Source: a virus
DNA: 64,000 bases
Direction: 5' to 3' (one strand)
IMG/VR virus record: IMGVR_UViG_3300032087_002150
Location: 62,001-126,000 of that record
Part shown: piece after piece, positions 14,692-21,267 of the stretch
Layout: every line of letters starts with the position of its first letter
Numbering within the stretch: position 1 is the stretch's first letter
Notes under the pieces: generated by a model
Databases searched by the model: none
Told to the model about the DNA's origin: nothing
The model's input: only the letters and a program-made list of their open reading frames with translations
Program-made: the position numbers and the translations under genes

Positions 14692-14713
14692 AAGGGGAGC
14701 ATCTGCTCCCCTT
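14692..14713 (+). terminator. hairpin terminator after plus-strand peptide
   Basis: AAGGGGAGCA-TC-TGCTCCCCTT is a GC-rich inverted repeat followed on the + strand by TTTCATTTATTT. It is placed between the + strand peptide and the end of the converging minus-strand gene, so it may work for both directions. Confidence 0.75.
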
Positions 14714-14875
14714 TCATTTATTTAACCAAGCATCTATCTTTTCGCCCATCACTAAATCTACCCAAGACGCTCCTTTGTAGAGTTTGCCTATACACCAGTA
14801 AGTTGCATCCCAAACCAGTGCTATTGGGGCGATCAATATTATTTTTCCCCATCTAACGAGTTCTTCTTTCGCCAT
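14714..14875 (-). CDS. small membrane protein, 53 aa
   Basis: Start ATG 14875 (MAKEELVRWGKIILIAPIAL) inside a longer open frame. One membrane helix lies at about residues 11-30, and a short tail ends DAWLNK. The start lies inside the 3' part of the 66-aa gene. The SD is weak (GAAAG). Last gene before the convergent terminator. Function unknown. Confidence 0.5.
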   Translation of the reverse strand: MAKEELVRWGKIILIAPIALVWDATYWCIGKLYKGASWVDLVMGEKIDAWLNK

Positions 14876-15039
14876 AATTCTTTCGACCACTCCGGATGTT
14901 TTACGATCTGTATTTTTTCGTACCCATACCACCATTGCCCTTGTTCGTCCATACACGGGATATGATATTCTCTTGCAGATACGTTCTTCTTTTTTCTTTT
15001 TCTTCCTACAAAAAACTTTTCTGTTAGATTGTCAAGCAT
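14839..15039 (-). CDS. small basic protein, 66 aa
   Basis: ATG 15039 overlaps the 3' end of the DUF6445-like gene by 8 nt. The product has a basic cluster GRKRKKK near residues 12-18, then an aromatic segment QGQWWYGYEKI. No membrane helix and no known domain. It probably belongs to the halogenase-DUF6445 transcription unit. Confidence 0.55.
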   Translation of the reverse strand: MLDNLTEKFFVGRKRKKKNVSAREYHIPCMDEQGQWWYGYEKIQIVKHPEWSKELWRKKNSLDGEK

Positions 15040-15715
15040 CGCATTCGTACACGAACGAACAACCGTGCCTCACTTCAATGTCATAGGGAATGTAAGCACA
15101 ATGCGGTACGTTCGTTTTGTAGATTGTCATGGTTTTGTATTTCGACGGTGCCATGCCTAGAAACTCAAATCCCCAAGTTTCCCAATCATAGTTTATATAT
15201 TGAGTTTTCTTCGGCATATCTTTCAAGCGATTATAACTTTCATTCAATGCGTGGTTGGGGTCTACGCGAAAGTCATACTTGTTGTCAATCATTTCGCCGT
15301 GATACTTGTATAGATTAGTGCCGCTATGTTCCACATCATCAGTCAACCAAAGATTACATGCTATTCCAGTGTCATAAAATCCTTCTTCAATATCTTGATG
15401 AGGGATTAGTGCTTGCTCATAACAACCAAACATTTCCTTCGAGTAATAGTTTGACCAAGAGGAAGTGTTAGCGAAGGTTGGTTTCGCCTCAGAATTAACA
15501 TACTCTCTGTAGAACTCATGTAAGAAATTGTATATCGCTATTGTCCCATCCAGTTGGGAAATCATTTTATTGAAGAAAGGGTTGTATGGATTGCCTTCAT
15601 CAACATACTCGCAGTTTTTAACACCAGCAACGAAAACATCGAAATCTAATATTGAGTCGATGTCTTCAACGACCCAGTATCCCACATCATATTTGAGAGG
15701 ATGGTAGGTGATCAC
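15032..15715 (-). CDS. DUF6445-like protein (double-stranded beta-helix oxygenase type)
   Basis: I choose GTG 15715, which overlaps the stop of the 59-aa gene (GTGA); a TTG at 15733 is the alternative. About 227 residues. The core IPHQDIEEG (H-x-D), then [18 protein letters not shown] and a later PHCAYIPYD, resemble DUF6445 proteins and 2-oxoglutarate/Fe(II) folds. In bacteria DUF6445 genes often neighbour tryptophan-halogenase genes; here only a tRNA and a small membrane gene lie between them. Enzymatic activity is not established for the family. The call is from motif and context. Confidence 0.55.
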   Translation of the reverse strand: MITYHPLKYDVGYWVVEDIDSILDFDVFVAGVKNCEYVDEGNPYNPFFNKMISQLDGTIAIYNFLHEFYREYVNSEAKPTFANTSSWSNYYSKEMFGCYEQALIPHQDIEEGFYDTGIACNLWLTDDVEHSGTNLYKYHGEMIDNKYDFRVDPNHALNESYNRLKDMPKKTQYINYDWETWGFEFLGMAPSKYKTMTIYKTNVPHCAYIPYDIEVRHGCSFVYECDA

Positions 15716-15891
15716 AGTCCGATCAATCCCCAACCGTGATTAGCAATCGCGTTCAATATAATGAAGATACAAGTTGCCATGTGAGTGAACCACCAAATTG
15801 TACGGATGACAGCAACAGAGTCTGCTTGGCGATTAGTTTCGCCAACCTTTTCACCGAGGGACTGCGCCCAGATTCTCCACCATTTTCTCAT
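15712..15891 (-). CDS. small membrane protein, 59 aa
   Basis: A gene read between tRNA-Pro and the DUF6445-like gene. ATG 15891; begins [18 protein letters not shown]; one membrane helix at about residues 36-52, ending NHGWGLIGL. The stop overlaps the GTG of the next gene. There is no strong SD because the tRNA 3' end is 7 nt upstream, so the transcript probably becomes translatable after tRNA processing. Function unknown. Confidence 0.6.
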   Translation of the reverse strand: MRKWWRIWAQSLGEKVGETNRQADSVAVIRTIWWFTHMATCIFIILNAIANHGWGLIGL

Positions 15892-15897
15892 ATTAGT

Positions 15898-15974
15898 TGG
15901 TCGGGGATGCAGGATTCGAACCTGCGACCTTCCGCTCCCAAAGCGGACGCACTACCAAGCTGTGCTAATCCCCG
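15898..15974 (-). tRNA. tRNA-Pro (anticodon UGG)
   Basis: A 77-nt cloverleaf on the minus strand. The acceptor stem CGGGGAT pairs with ATCCCCG. The anticodon arm TCCGC-TTTGGGA-GCGGA places TGG as anticodon. The T arm has GGTTCGAATCC, and the 3' ACCA is encoded. It closely follows the bacterial proline tRNA pattern. Its first 10 nt overlap the 3' end of the halogenase gene, so halogenase residues IGD and the stop are encoded in the acceptor stem. Confidence 0.95.
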
Positions 15975-17407
15975 ATTTGATACCTTATAAAATCTCCGTG
16001 GGGCAAGCAATCTTGCCTCATACTATAAACTTGCTGTTTCCTATGATTGTAAAATAGGTTCGCCTCTTCAGATAGGTCTAATATTTGAAGATAGTTTTTA
16101 ACAGCATCCTCACTTATCATACCGAGACCGTTAGCAACTTGCAAGTATCCATGCGAACCGAAACTTGTAATGTTAGAAACAACGTCAAAATCTTTTTCCG
16201 TCAACATAGTATACTTTAATTGTTCATGAAAAGCAACTATCCATTCCGGAGTGGACTCATCCATGTATCGCCAAAAGTCAGTGTCAGTTCTTCTTGTATA
16301 ATAATGAAAACGCAAGAAGTCTAACACTTCATCAAACATCAGGCGACATCGTTTATTGTACATCAACCTTTGATAGGATAGGTTGTCATGTAACAAACAA
16401 TCTGCTAGAAGTTCCGCTTGAATAATGGTAGACTGTATTGTAGTCGCCTCTAATGGTTCAACGAATCCGCTAGAAAGTCCGACTGTTATACAGTTACTGA
16501 TCCACTGTTCTTCAAGATACCCAACCTCAAAGGGCACGACTCGCCCATCAACTTCCTTGCCAACTATTCTGGTGAGGTCATCCATCGCCTCATCATCTGA
16601 CAGGAACTTATCTGAATAGATGTAACCGTTACCGTGTCGATGCTGTAACGGAACTCTCCACATCCAACCATTACCAGTTGCCTCTGCTAGAGTGTAGTTC
16701 GGCAAATCATTCATATCCGCTTCGGTTTGAAACGCGATAGATCTATTGTTTGGTATTAGGTGAGTCTTGTCAATATAGGTTGGATCGAAGTTGTCAATTA
16801 ATAATCGGGAGAATCCAGTGGCATCAATGTATACATCACCAACATGTATTGAACCGTCCTCTAACTCGATACCAGAAATCAATCCATCATAACTTACGAT
16901 GACTTCTTTCAACACCCCATCAACTATCTTGAGGCAATCGGAGCATCTCTTTTGTACATACTCCCCGAACTCAAATGTGTTGATGTGAATAGCATAGTGA
17001 TCTAGATGCGGCGAGCACATTCTACGATCAGTATAATATTCATCGATGCCTACACCAGAAAATGTTGACTTGTTTAGTTTACTGGCGCAGTAGAGTAGGT
17101 TCAACCCAGGATAACTGTTATGATCATCAAACTGTTTGAAGTTGTGATAATAATAAGAACCGTCGTTTAACCAGTTCTTGAACTTAACACCATACTTGAT
17201 GGTGCTATTAGTATTTTCTAACAGATCCTGAGTTGATATTCTTACACGATTAAGGTAAGAATGAATGGCAGGGGTGGTACTTTCGCCGACCCCAATACCT
17301 TTGTTAGAATGGTCGTAGATAATCGTGACATCATAACCAGAGCGAGCAAGAAAAGTTGCTACGATACTCCCGCTGGTTGATCCACCTACAACTACAACCT
17401 TCTTCAT
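15965..17407 (-). CDS. flavin-dependent tryptophan-type halogenase
   Basis: 480 residues. FADH2-dependent halogenases form HOX and pass it by a lysine to an organic substrate. Seen here: N-terminal nucleotide-binding [12 protein letters not shown], the family motif [10 protein letters not shown] (39-48), a conserved Lys region [10 protein letters not shown] (70-79), the halogenase WxWxIP motif as WMWRVP, and FVEPLEATT with the usual catalytic-site Glu. Related halogenases occur in marine cyanophages, for example VirX1 of phage Syn10, shown to halogenate with an iodide preference. The substrate here is unknown. The stop lies inside tRNA-Pro; DUF6445 lies downstream. Confidence 0.9.
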   Translation of the reverse strand: MKKVVVVGGSTSGSIVATFLARSGYDVTIIYDHSNKGIGVGESTTPAIHSYLNRVRISTQDLLENTNSTIKYGVKFKNWLNDGSYYYHNFKQFDDHNSYPGLNLLYCASKLNKSTFSGVGIDEYYTDRRMCSPHLDHYAIHINTFEFGEYVQKRCSDCLKIVDGVLKEVIVSYDGLISGIELEDGSIHVGDVYIDATGFSRLLIDNFDPTYIDKTHLIPNNRSIAFQTEADMNDLPNYTLAEATGNGWMWRVPLQHRHGNGYIYSDKFLSDDEAMDDLTRIVGKEVDGRVVPFEVGYLEEQWISNCITVGLSSGFVEPLEATTIQSTIIQAELLADCLLHDNLSYQRLMYNKRCRLMFDEVLDFLRFHYYTRRTDTDFWRYMDESTPEWIVAFHEQLKYTMLTEKDFDVVSNITSFGSHGYLQVANGLGMISEDAVKNYLQILDLSEEANLFYNHRKQQVYSMRQDCLPHGDFIRYQIGD

Positions 17408-17446
17408 AGAAAGAGGGTAGGTGTTGCCGAAGCAACACCGTCCTAT

Positions 17447-17689
17447 TTACGCACCCAGTGCAGCGTAACCAGCAGCGACTACTGCGCGAGTAGGAGTACC
17501 CATGCGGTAGAACGACTTGGTTTGACCCTTGCTGTTAGTGCGCTCATTTGCGTAGATGGCGAAACCATCTGCTCGCAGAGAACGAACTACTTCGTAGGGG
17601 TTCTTAACGCCGAAACGAGCAGAGATCTGCTTAGCAGTCAGTTGCTCACCAGTTGTAAGTGCTTCAAGCACGCGTGCCTTCGTAGACAT
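17447..17689 (-). CDS. small winged-helix DNA-binding protein
   Basis: 80 residues from ATG 17689 (AGGAG 7 nt upstream). MSTKARVLEALTTGEQLTAKQISARFG followed by NPYEVVRSLRADGFAIYAN is a helix-turn-helix with a beta-wing, as in small phage HTH proteins. A sequence-specific regulator is the likely role. It stands alone between the peroxiredoxin and halogenase genes. Its leader carries a GCGC hairpin (GCGCAATTCTGCGC on the minus strand), possibly an operator; this is only a guess. Confidence 0.65.
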   Translation of the reverse strand: MSTKARVLEALTTGEQLTAKQISARFGVKNPYEVVRSLRADGFAIYANERTNSKGQTKSFYRMGTPTRAVVAAGYAALGA

Positions 17690-17743
17690 AATATAACTCC
17701 TCAAGAGTTTTCAAGTTTAACAATGCGCAGAATTGCGCGTTCA

Positions 17744-18292
17744 CTACAATGATTCAAGATAGGAAAGGATGCTCTGAGGAGAAGTGACTTCATATGGATC
17801 ACTTTCACAGTCATCTTCCTTTCCTGGTTCCTCGAACCAATGTAATACGTTTCCGTCATCAATCACAGCGGCATAGCGCCAAGAGCGACGACCGAATCCT
17901 AGATTATCCTTCGCAACCAGCATCTGCATACCATGGGTAAACTGCGCTGATCCATCAGGAAGCATCTTAACATTCTGAACACCTTGCGCTTTCGCCCAAG
18001 CATTCATAACGAAAGAGTCGTTCACGGAGACACAATAGATGTCTTGGATTCCATGAAATCTCTTAAACTTCTGATGCAACTTATCAAAGTCAGGCAACTG
18101 ATAAGTTGAACATGTTGGGGTAAACGCACCTGGCAAAGAAAAGACGAGCACACGGCGACCATGAAAAATCTCGGCGGTGCTTACATCTTGCCAACGATAA
18201 GGGTTGTCACCTTCAATAGATTCATCTCGGACACGTGTCTTAAACACCATATCTGGTACACGAGATACCTTATCAGTCTTGATCTTCTCCAT
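17744..18292 (-). CDS. peroxiredoxin (Prx5/AhpC-TSA type)
   Basis: 182 residues. SLPGAFTPTCS carries the peroxidatic Cys61 in the PxxxTxxC motif, followed by QLPDF. VNDSFVMNAWAK and the GRRSWRYA segment are typical of the Prx5 subfamily, which reduces hydroperoxides with thiol donors. It acts in the cytoplasm. It could protect the infected cell, or support the iron- and flavin-dependent enzymes encoded nearby. Start ATG 18292 has GGAG about 11 nt upstream. Confidence 0.88.
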   Translation of the reverse strand: MEKIKTDKVSRVPDMVFKTRVRDESIEGDNPYRWQDVSTAEIFHGRRVLVFSLPGAFTPTCSTYQLPDFDKLHQKFKRFHGIQDIYCVSVNDSFVMNAWAKAQGVQNVKMLPDGSAQFTHGMQMLVAKDNLGFGRRSWRYAAVIDDGNVLHWFEEPGKEDDCESDPYEVTSPQSILSYLESL

Positions 18293-18308
18293 TACTGGAT
18301 TCTCCTAC

Positions 18309-18527
18309 TTACTCGTTTTCGCTGTGGAACTGTTCGCACATCTGAGCAATCTGTACACACTGGTCGCGGAGTTGACCAATCGCGGACATTTCTTCACCTT
18401 TTACTGCGCCTCGCTGACACATAGCATCAAGTACACTGATAGTGGTGCGCGAAGTACGGAAAGAAGCATCATAGATGGGACGAACATCGTCCAGTTTAAA
18501 AGTTTTGGTTTCAGTCTTAGACGACAT
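18309..18527 (-). CDS. small protein, 72 aa
   Basis: Start ATG 18527 has GGAG 7 nt upstream and lies 2 nt after gp45. It begins MSSKTETKTFKLDDVRPIYD, is helical and has two Cys. It follows the sliding clamp gene directly, so it is probably co-translated with it. No family recognised. Confidence 0.6.
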   Translation of the reverse strand: MSSKTETKTFKLDDVRPIYDASFRTSRTTISVLDAMCQRGAVKGEEMSAIGQLRDQCVQIAQMCEQFHSENE

Positions 18528-18529
18528 AT

Positions 18530-19204
18530 TTATTCTCCATAAGTTGAGGATGGTTCGAGTGCTACGATATATTTGATATCTCCAGTATCTTTCTTCCACT
18601 CGGTGATCATTTTACTGGAAATAGAAACCTCATAGTCGCCCTCAATCATTTTAAGATTGCCGATGTTCGCGACAAGTTTAAAATCATCAATGTCAGATGA
18701 CCCAGGAACGATGAGGTCAAATGAGTTAGAAGTTGGATCAGTCACATCTACAACTGACAACTTGATGCCGTTCTCACTTGGCAGGATACTCATTTTCTCA
18801 TGACCGAGAGCGGATGCTGCTCGGCGAAGTCGATTCAACGTAGTTGAGTTGATATTAAACTTAGCAACTTCATCAGGCAAGGTGATCGACTTTTCAGTGA
18901 AGGTAAGGATCTCCTCAGAAGCATAGTAATACTTACAACTGTTGAGTCCAGTCCCGTCTGAAACTACCAGATGATCGTCATTGAAAGTTAGATGATGATC
19001 ATCCAAGATACTGATTACTGACAAGAACTCTCCCATATCATAAAGACCGAATCGCTTAGGGAAATCCTGATCTAGAGTTGCTTCCGCGAGAATACTTTTA
19101 CCGCCAGATAGACTGTTCAAGGTATTCTGTTCTCGGATCAACATGTTTGGATTAATACTCGCAAAGTTCTGAAGAACCTTTAAAGTGTTTTCATTGAGTT
19201 GCAT
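18530..19204 (-). CDS. 45: sliding clamp (T4 gp45)
   Basis: 224 residues from ATG 19204 (T4 gp45 is 228); GGAG lies 6 nt before this second of two ATGs. The N-terminus MQLNENTLKVLQNFASINPNML and the C-terminus IKYIVALEPSS match T4 gp45. The trimeric ring tethers gp43 and, in T4, also couples replication to late transcription through gp55 and gp33. It is the predicted docking partner of the SLEDFFA-type tails found on gp43 and two modification enzymes in this window. Confidence 0.93.
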   Translation of the reverse strand: MQLNENTLKVLQNFASINPNMLIREQNTLNSLSGGKSILAEATLDQDFPKRFGLYDMGEFLSVISILDDHHLTFNDDHLVVSDGTGLNSCKYYYASEEILTFTEKSITLPDEVAKFNINSTTLNRLRRAASALGHEKMSILPSENGIKLSVVDVTDPTSNSFDLIVPGSSDIDDFKLVANIGNLKMIEGDYEVSISSKMITEWKKDTGDIKYIVALEPSSTYGE

Positions 19205-19355
19205 CATTATCTCCTTCTTCAGATTCGATACGCCATAATATATCTTCAACAGCAGTTATGTAACCAGTGATCCATAACTCACTCTGCTCATAGTATCCTT
19301 TCCTTGCTTCCTTAATGATGTTGTAGAGGAAAGGTTTTAAGTCTTCAACCATCAT
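19191..19355 (-). CDS. small protein, 54 aa
   Basis: Read between the methyltransferase and gp45. ATG 19355 overlaps the upstream stop (ATGA). The frame ends 14 nt inside gp45, and its last codons contain the gp45 ribosome site. The product, MMVEDLKPFLYNIIKEARKG onward, is helical and acidic at the end. Coupled translation with gp45 is likely. Function unknown. Confidence 0.6.
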   Translation of the reverse strand: MMVEDLKPFLYNIIKEARKGYYEQSELWITGYITAVEDILWRIESEEGDNDATQ

Positions 19356-20014
19356 TTAATAAATGCCCACGTGGAGTCGTATGCTATCAAAGAACGAGGT
19401 TCGTCAAGAGTCTCACGGAACTTACGAACCTGATCACGAACTCCTCGATCATTCCAATCATGCCCAGAAAACAATCCACCTGTTTTGACTTTTGGCCACC
19501 ACTCGCGCAGTTCCCGAGCACATTGCTCTTCACTCAGATAGGCGTCTAAGAAAACGAAGTCTAGACTATCATCTTCAAACTGCTTCACTGCTTCGCTGGT
19601 ATCCATCTCCAAATATTCACCACGATCTTGCGCACCACTGTGGCGAAGGAAATGATATGCCATACCTCGCGCAAGTTCCATCTCCTGAATATTGGTAGTC
19701 TTTCCTGCTCGCGTCCCATCGGTACCAATGTAATCTTCATAGGGAACCCAAGCATCGACACCATATAGTTTTTTGATGTTAGGGCAGCATTGTAGCAAAG
19801 CACAGAATGAGTCGCCACGGTACAAACCAACCTCAGCACCAATGATATCTTCACCCAACGTGCCGATAGTCATAATCAAGGCACGGATATCGGGATAAGT
19901 GATCGTGAAGTTGTAGGGTTTATACCCTTCTTGCTTGGTAAACTGGTCACCAATAGTTGGTTCCAGTTCACGGCGACGGTCAACCCAAGTATCTGGTGGA
20001 TATTTCTTCAACAT
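19352..20014 (-). CDS. class I SAM-dependent methyltransferase-like protein
   Basis: 220 residues. Motif I IIGAEVGLYRGDSF, KLYGVDAW, and SLDFVFLDAYLSEEQ followed by GGLFSGHDW mark a Methyltransf_24-type Rossmann enzyme. It is paralogous to 3689-4228. The substrate is unknown. A TTGACA/TAGAAT promoter lies immediately upstream, overlapping the end of the CobS-like gene, so it heads the transcript that includes gp45. Confidence 0.72.
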   Translation of the reverse strand: MLKKYPPDTWVDRRRELEPTIGDQFTKQEGYKPYNFTITYPDIRALIMTIGTLGEDIIGAEVGLYRGDSFCALLQCCPNIKKLYGVDAWVPYEDYIGTDGTRAGKTTNIQEMELARGMAYHFLRHSGAQDRGEYLEMDTSEAVKQFEDDSLDFVFLDAYLSEEQCARELREWWPKVKTGGLFSGHDWNDRGVRDQVRKFRETLDEPRSLIAYDSTWAFIK

Positions 20015-20020
20015 AACTAT

Positions 20021-20048
20021 ATTCTACCTATCCAAACTCAAATGTCAA
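20021..20048 (-). promoter_or_regulatory. sigma70-type promoter for the methyltransferase-gp45 unit
   Basis: Minus-strand TTGACA (20048-20043), 16-bp spacer, TAGAAT (20026-20021), very close to ATG 20014. The -35 lies inside the 3' end of the CobS-like gene. Confidence 0.6.
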
Positions 20049-21174
20049 GCTCTTCAGAGGAATTATTTTCCTCAGTCTCAACTCTGTCGTCGAGTTTAGT
20101 ATATAGGTCACGGAAGGCAAGTTTTGTCTCATCGTCGAAACGATTCGTGCACATCTCGATGGCAGTCATGCGATCACCAAAGATGGCGAATGCCTTGACG
20201 ATATGAACCAGTCGACGCGTCGAGATGATCTCATCAACGCCACCATCCATAAAAGTCTTGCGAATGATATCCGCCCAGTCGACGAGTTTCTGAATGTAAT
20301 CAGGGTCATTGACCTCAACAGACTCAGCAACCTTGTCGAGAATCCTACGCTCGATAGAAACGGAAGGATACTCCTGCTCACAGGTGATCGGATAACGCTC
20401 AAGGAATGCTTCGTTGAGGATGTTAGTACCGATGAAGCGACCATCGTCAGATCCCTTCCCCTTCGTGTTCGCTGTAGCAACCACGGTGAACCCATGAGCA
20501 GGAGTGATATACTCACCAGTTTTCTTGATGAAGTATCCCTTGCCCTCAAGGATAGACTGAAGACACATGACTTTGGCAGGGTTCGCCAAGTCGATCTCGT
20601 CGCAGAGCAGGACGGCACCCTTCTCCATCGCCTTGATGACTGGTCCCTTGAAAAACTTGGTATCACCGTTGACCAAACGGAAACCACCAATCAGATCGTC
20701 CTCGTCAGTCTCGACGGTGAAGTTGACGCGAATGACTTCGCGTTTGGTCGCGGCACATGCCTGCTCAACCATGTAGGTCTTGCCATTACCAGACAAACCA
20801 GTAATGAAGATAGGATAGAACTGCTTCGACTTGATCACGTCACGCACGGTGCGGAAGTTGCCGAAGGGCACGAACAACGCATCCTTGTTAGGAATCAGGT
20901 TGTGCTCAAACCCATCACTGTCCACGATCAATGAAGCAGTGGGAGCGGGAGCGGGAGCAACCACAACTGGCGCAGCAGGCGCAGAACCATCGACAGCAGG
21001 AATGCGGTACATATTACGACCCACACGTGTATCTTTGTTCAGTGCCCAGTGAGGGAATCCCTGACCGATGTTCTCGGCGGTCTCCACCAGTTCGGCACGT
21101 GAATAGTTCTGCTTTTCACCGAAGTTGGCGATCAGTGCTGAAACCAATTCTTTGCGTTGCTCAATCTTGCTCAT
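20038..21174 (-). CDS. cobS: CobS-like MoxR-type AAA+ ATPase
   Basis: 378 residues. After an N-terminal domain and an Ala/Pro-rich linker comes the AAA+ core: ITGLSGNGKTYMV (Walker A), VLLCDEIDLA (Walker B), VVATANTKGKG (sensor). This is the CobS/MoxR type. CobS of bacteria works with CobT and CobN in cobalt insertion, but no CobN is seen. In marine T4-like phages cobS is common. Because the next gene is a VWA protein, a MoxR-VWA chaperone/protease machine is an equally good reading. Confidence 0.8.
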   Translation of the reverse strand: MSKIEQRKELVSALIANFGEKQNYSRAELVETAENIGQGFPHWALNKDTRVGRNMYRIPAVDGSAPAAPVVVAPAPAPTASLIVDSDGFEHNLIPNKDALFVPFGNFRTVRDVIKSKQFYPIFITGLSGNGKTYMVEQACAATKREVIRVNFTVETDEDDLIGGFRLVNGDTKFFKGPVIKAMEKGAVLLCDEIDLANPAKVMCLQSILEGKGYFIKKTGEYITPAHGFTVVATANTKGKGSDDGRFIGTNILNEAFLERYPITCEQEYPSVSIERRILDKVAESVEVNDPDYIQKLVDWADIIRKTFMDGGVDEIISTRRLVHIVKAFAIFGDRMTAIEMCTNRFDDETKLAFRDLYTKLDDRVETEENNSSEELDI

Positions 21175-21209
21175 AACAATATCTCTCTTTTAACTCAATC
21201 AATACAACT

Positions 21210-21238
21210 ATTATGAATGAAAACGTGTCCAAAAGCAA
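21210..21238 (-). promoter_or_regulatory. sigma70-type promoter for CobS-like gene (repeat module A)
   Basis: Minus-strand TTGCTT (21238-21233), 17-bp spacer, CATAAT (21215-21210). It is part of a roughly 65-bp module that begins at the CobT-like stop codon and recurs at 23.6 and 24.5 kb. Confidence 0.6.
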
Positions 21239-21267
21239 ATCTGAAATACTCTAATAGAATCAATAAC

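Noticed and set aside
15898-15974. tRNA as phage integration site
   Set aside because: No integrase or duplicated tRNA end is visible, and T4-like phages are lytic; a plain phage-encoded tRNA is enough.
20203-20934. Plus-strand open frame of 243 codons
   Set aside because: It lies wholly opposite the CobS-like AAA+ gene, has no SD, and its translation is an antisense shadow without family features.
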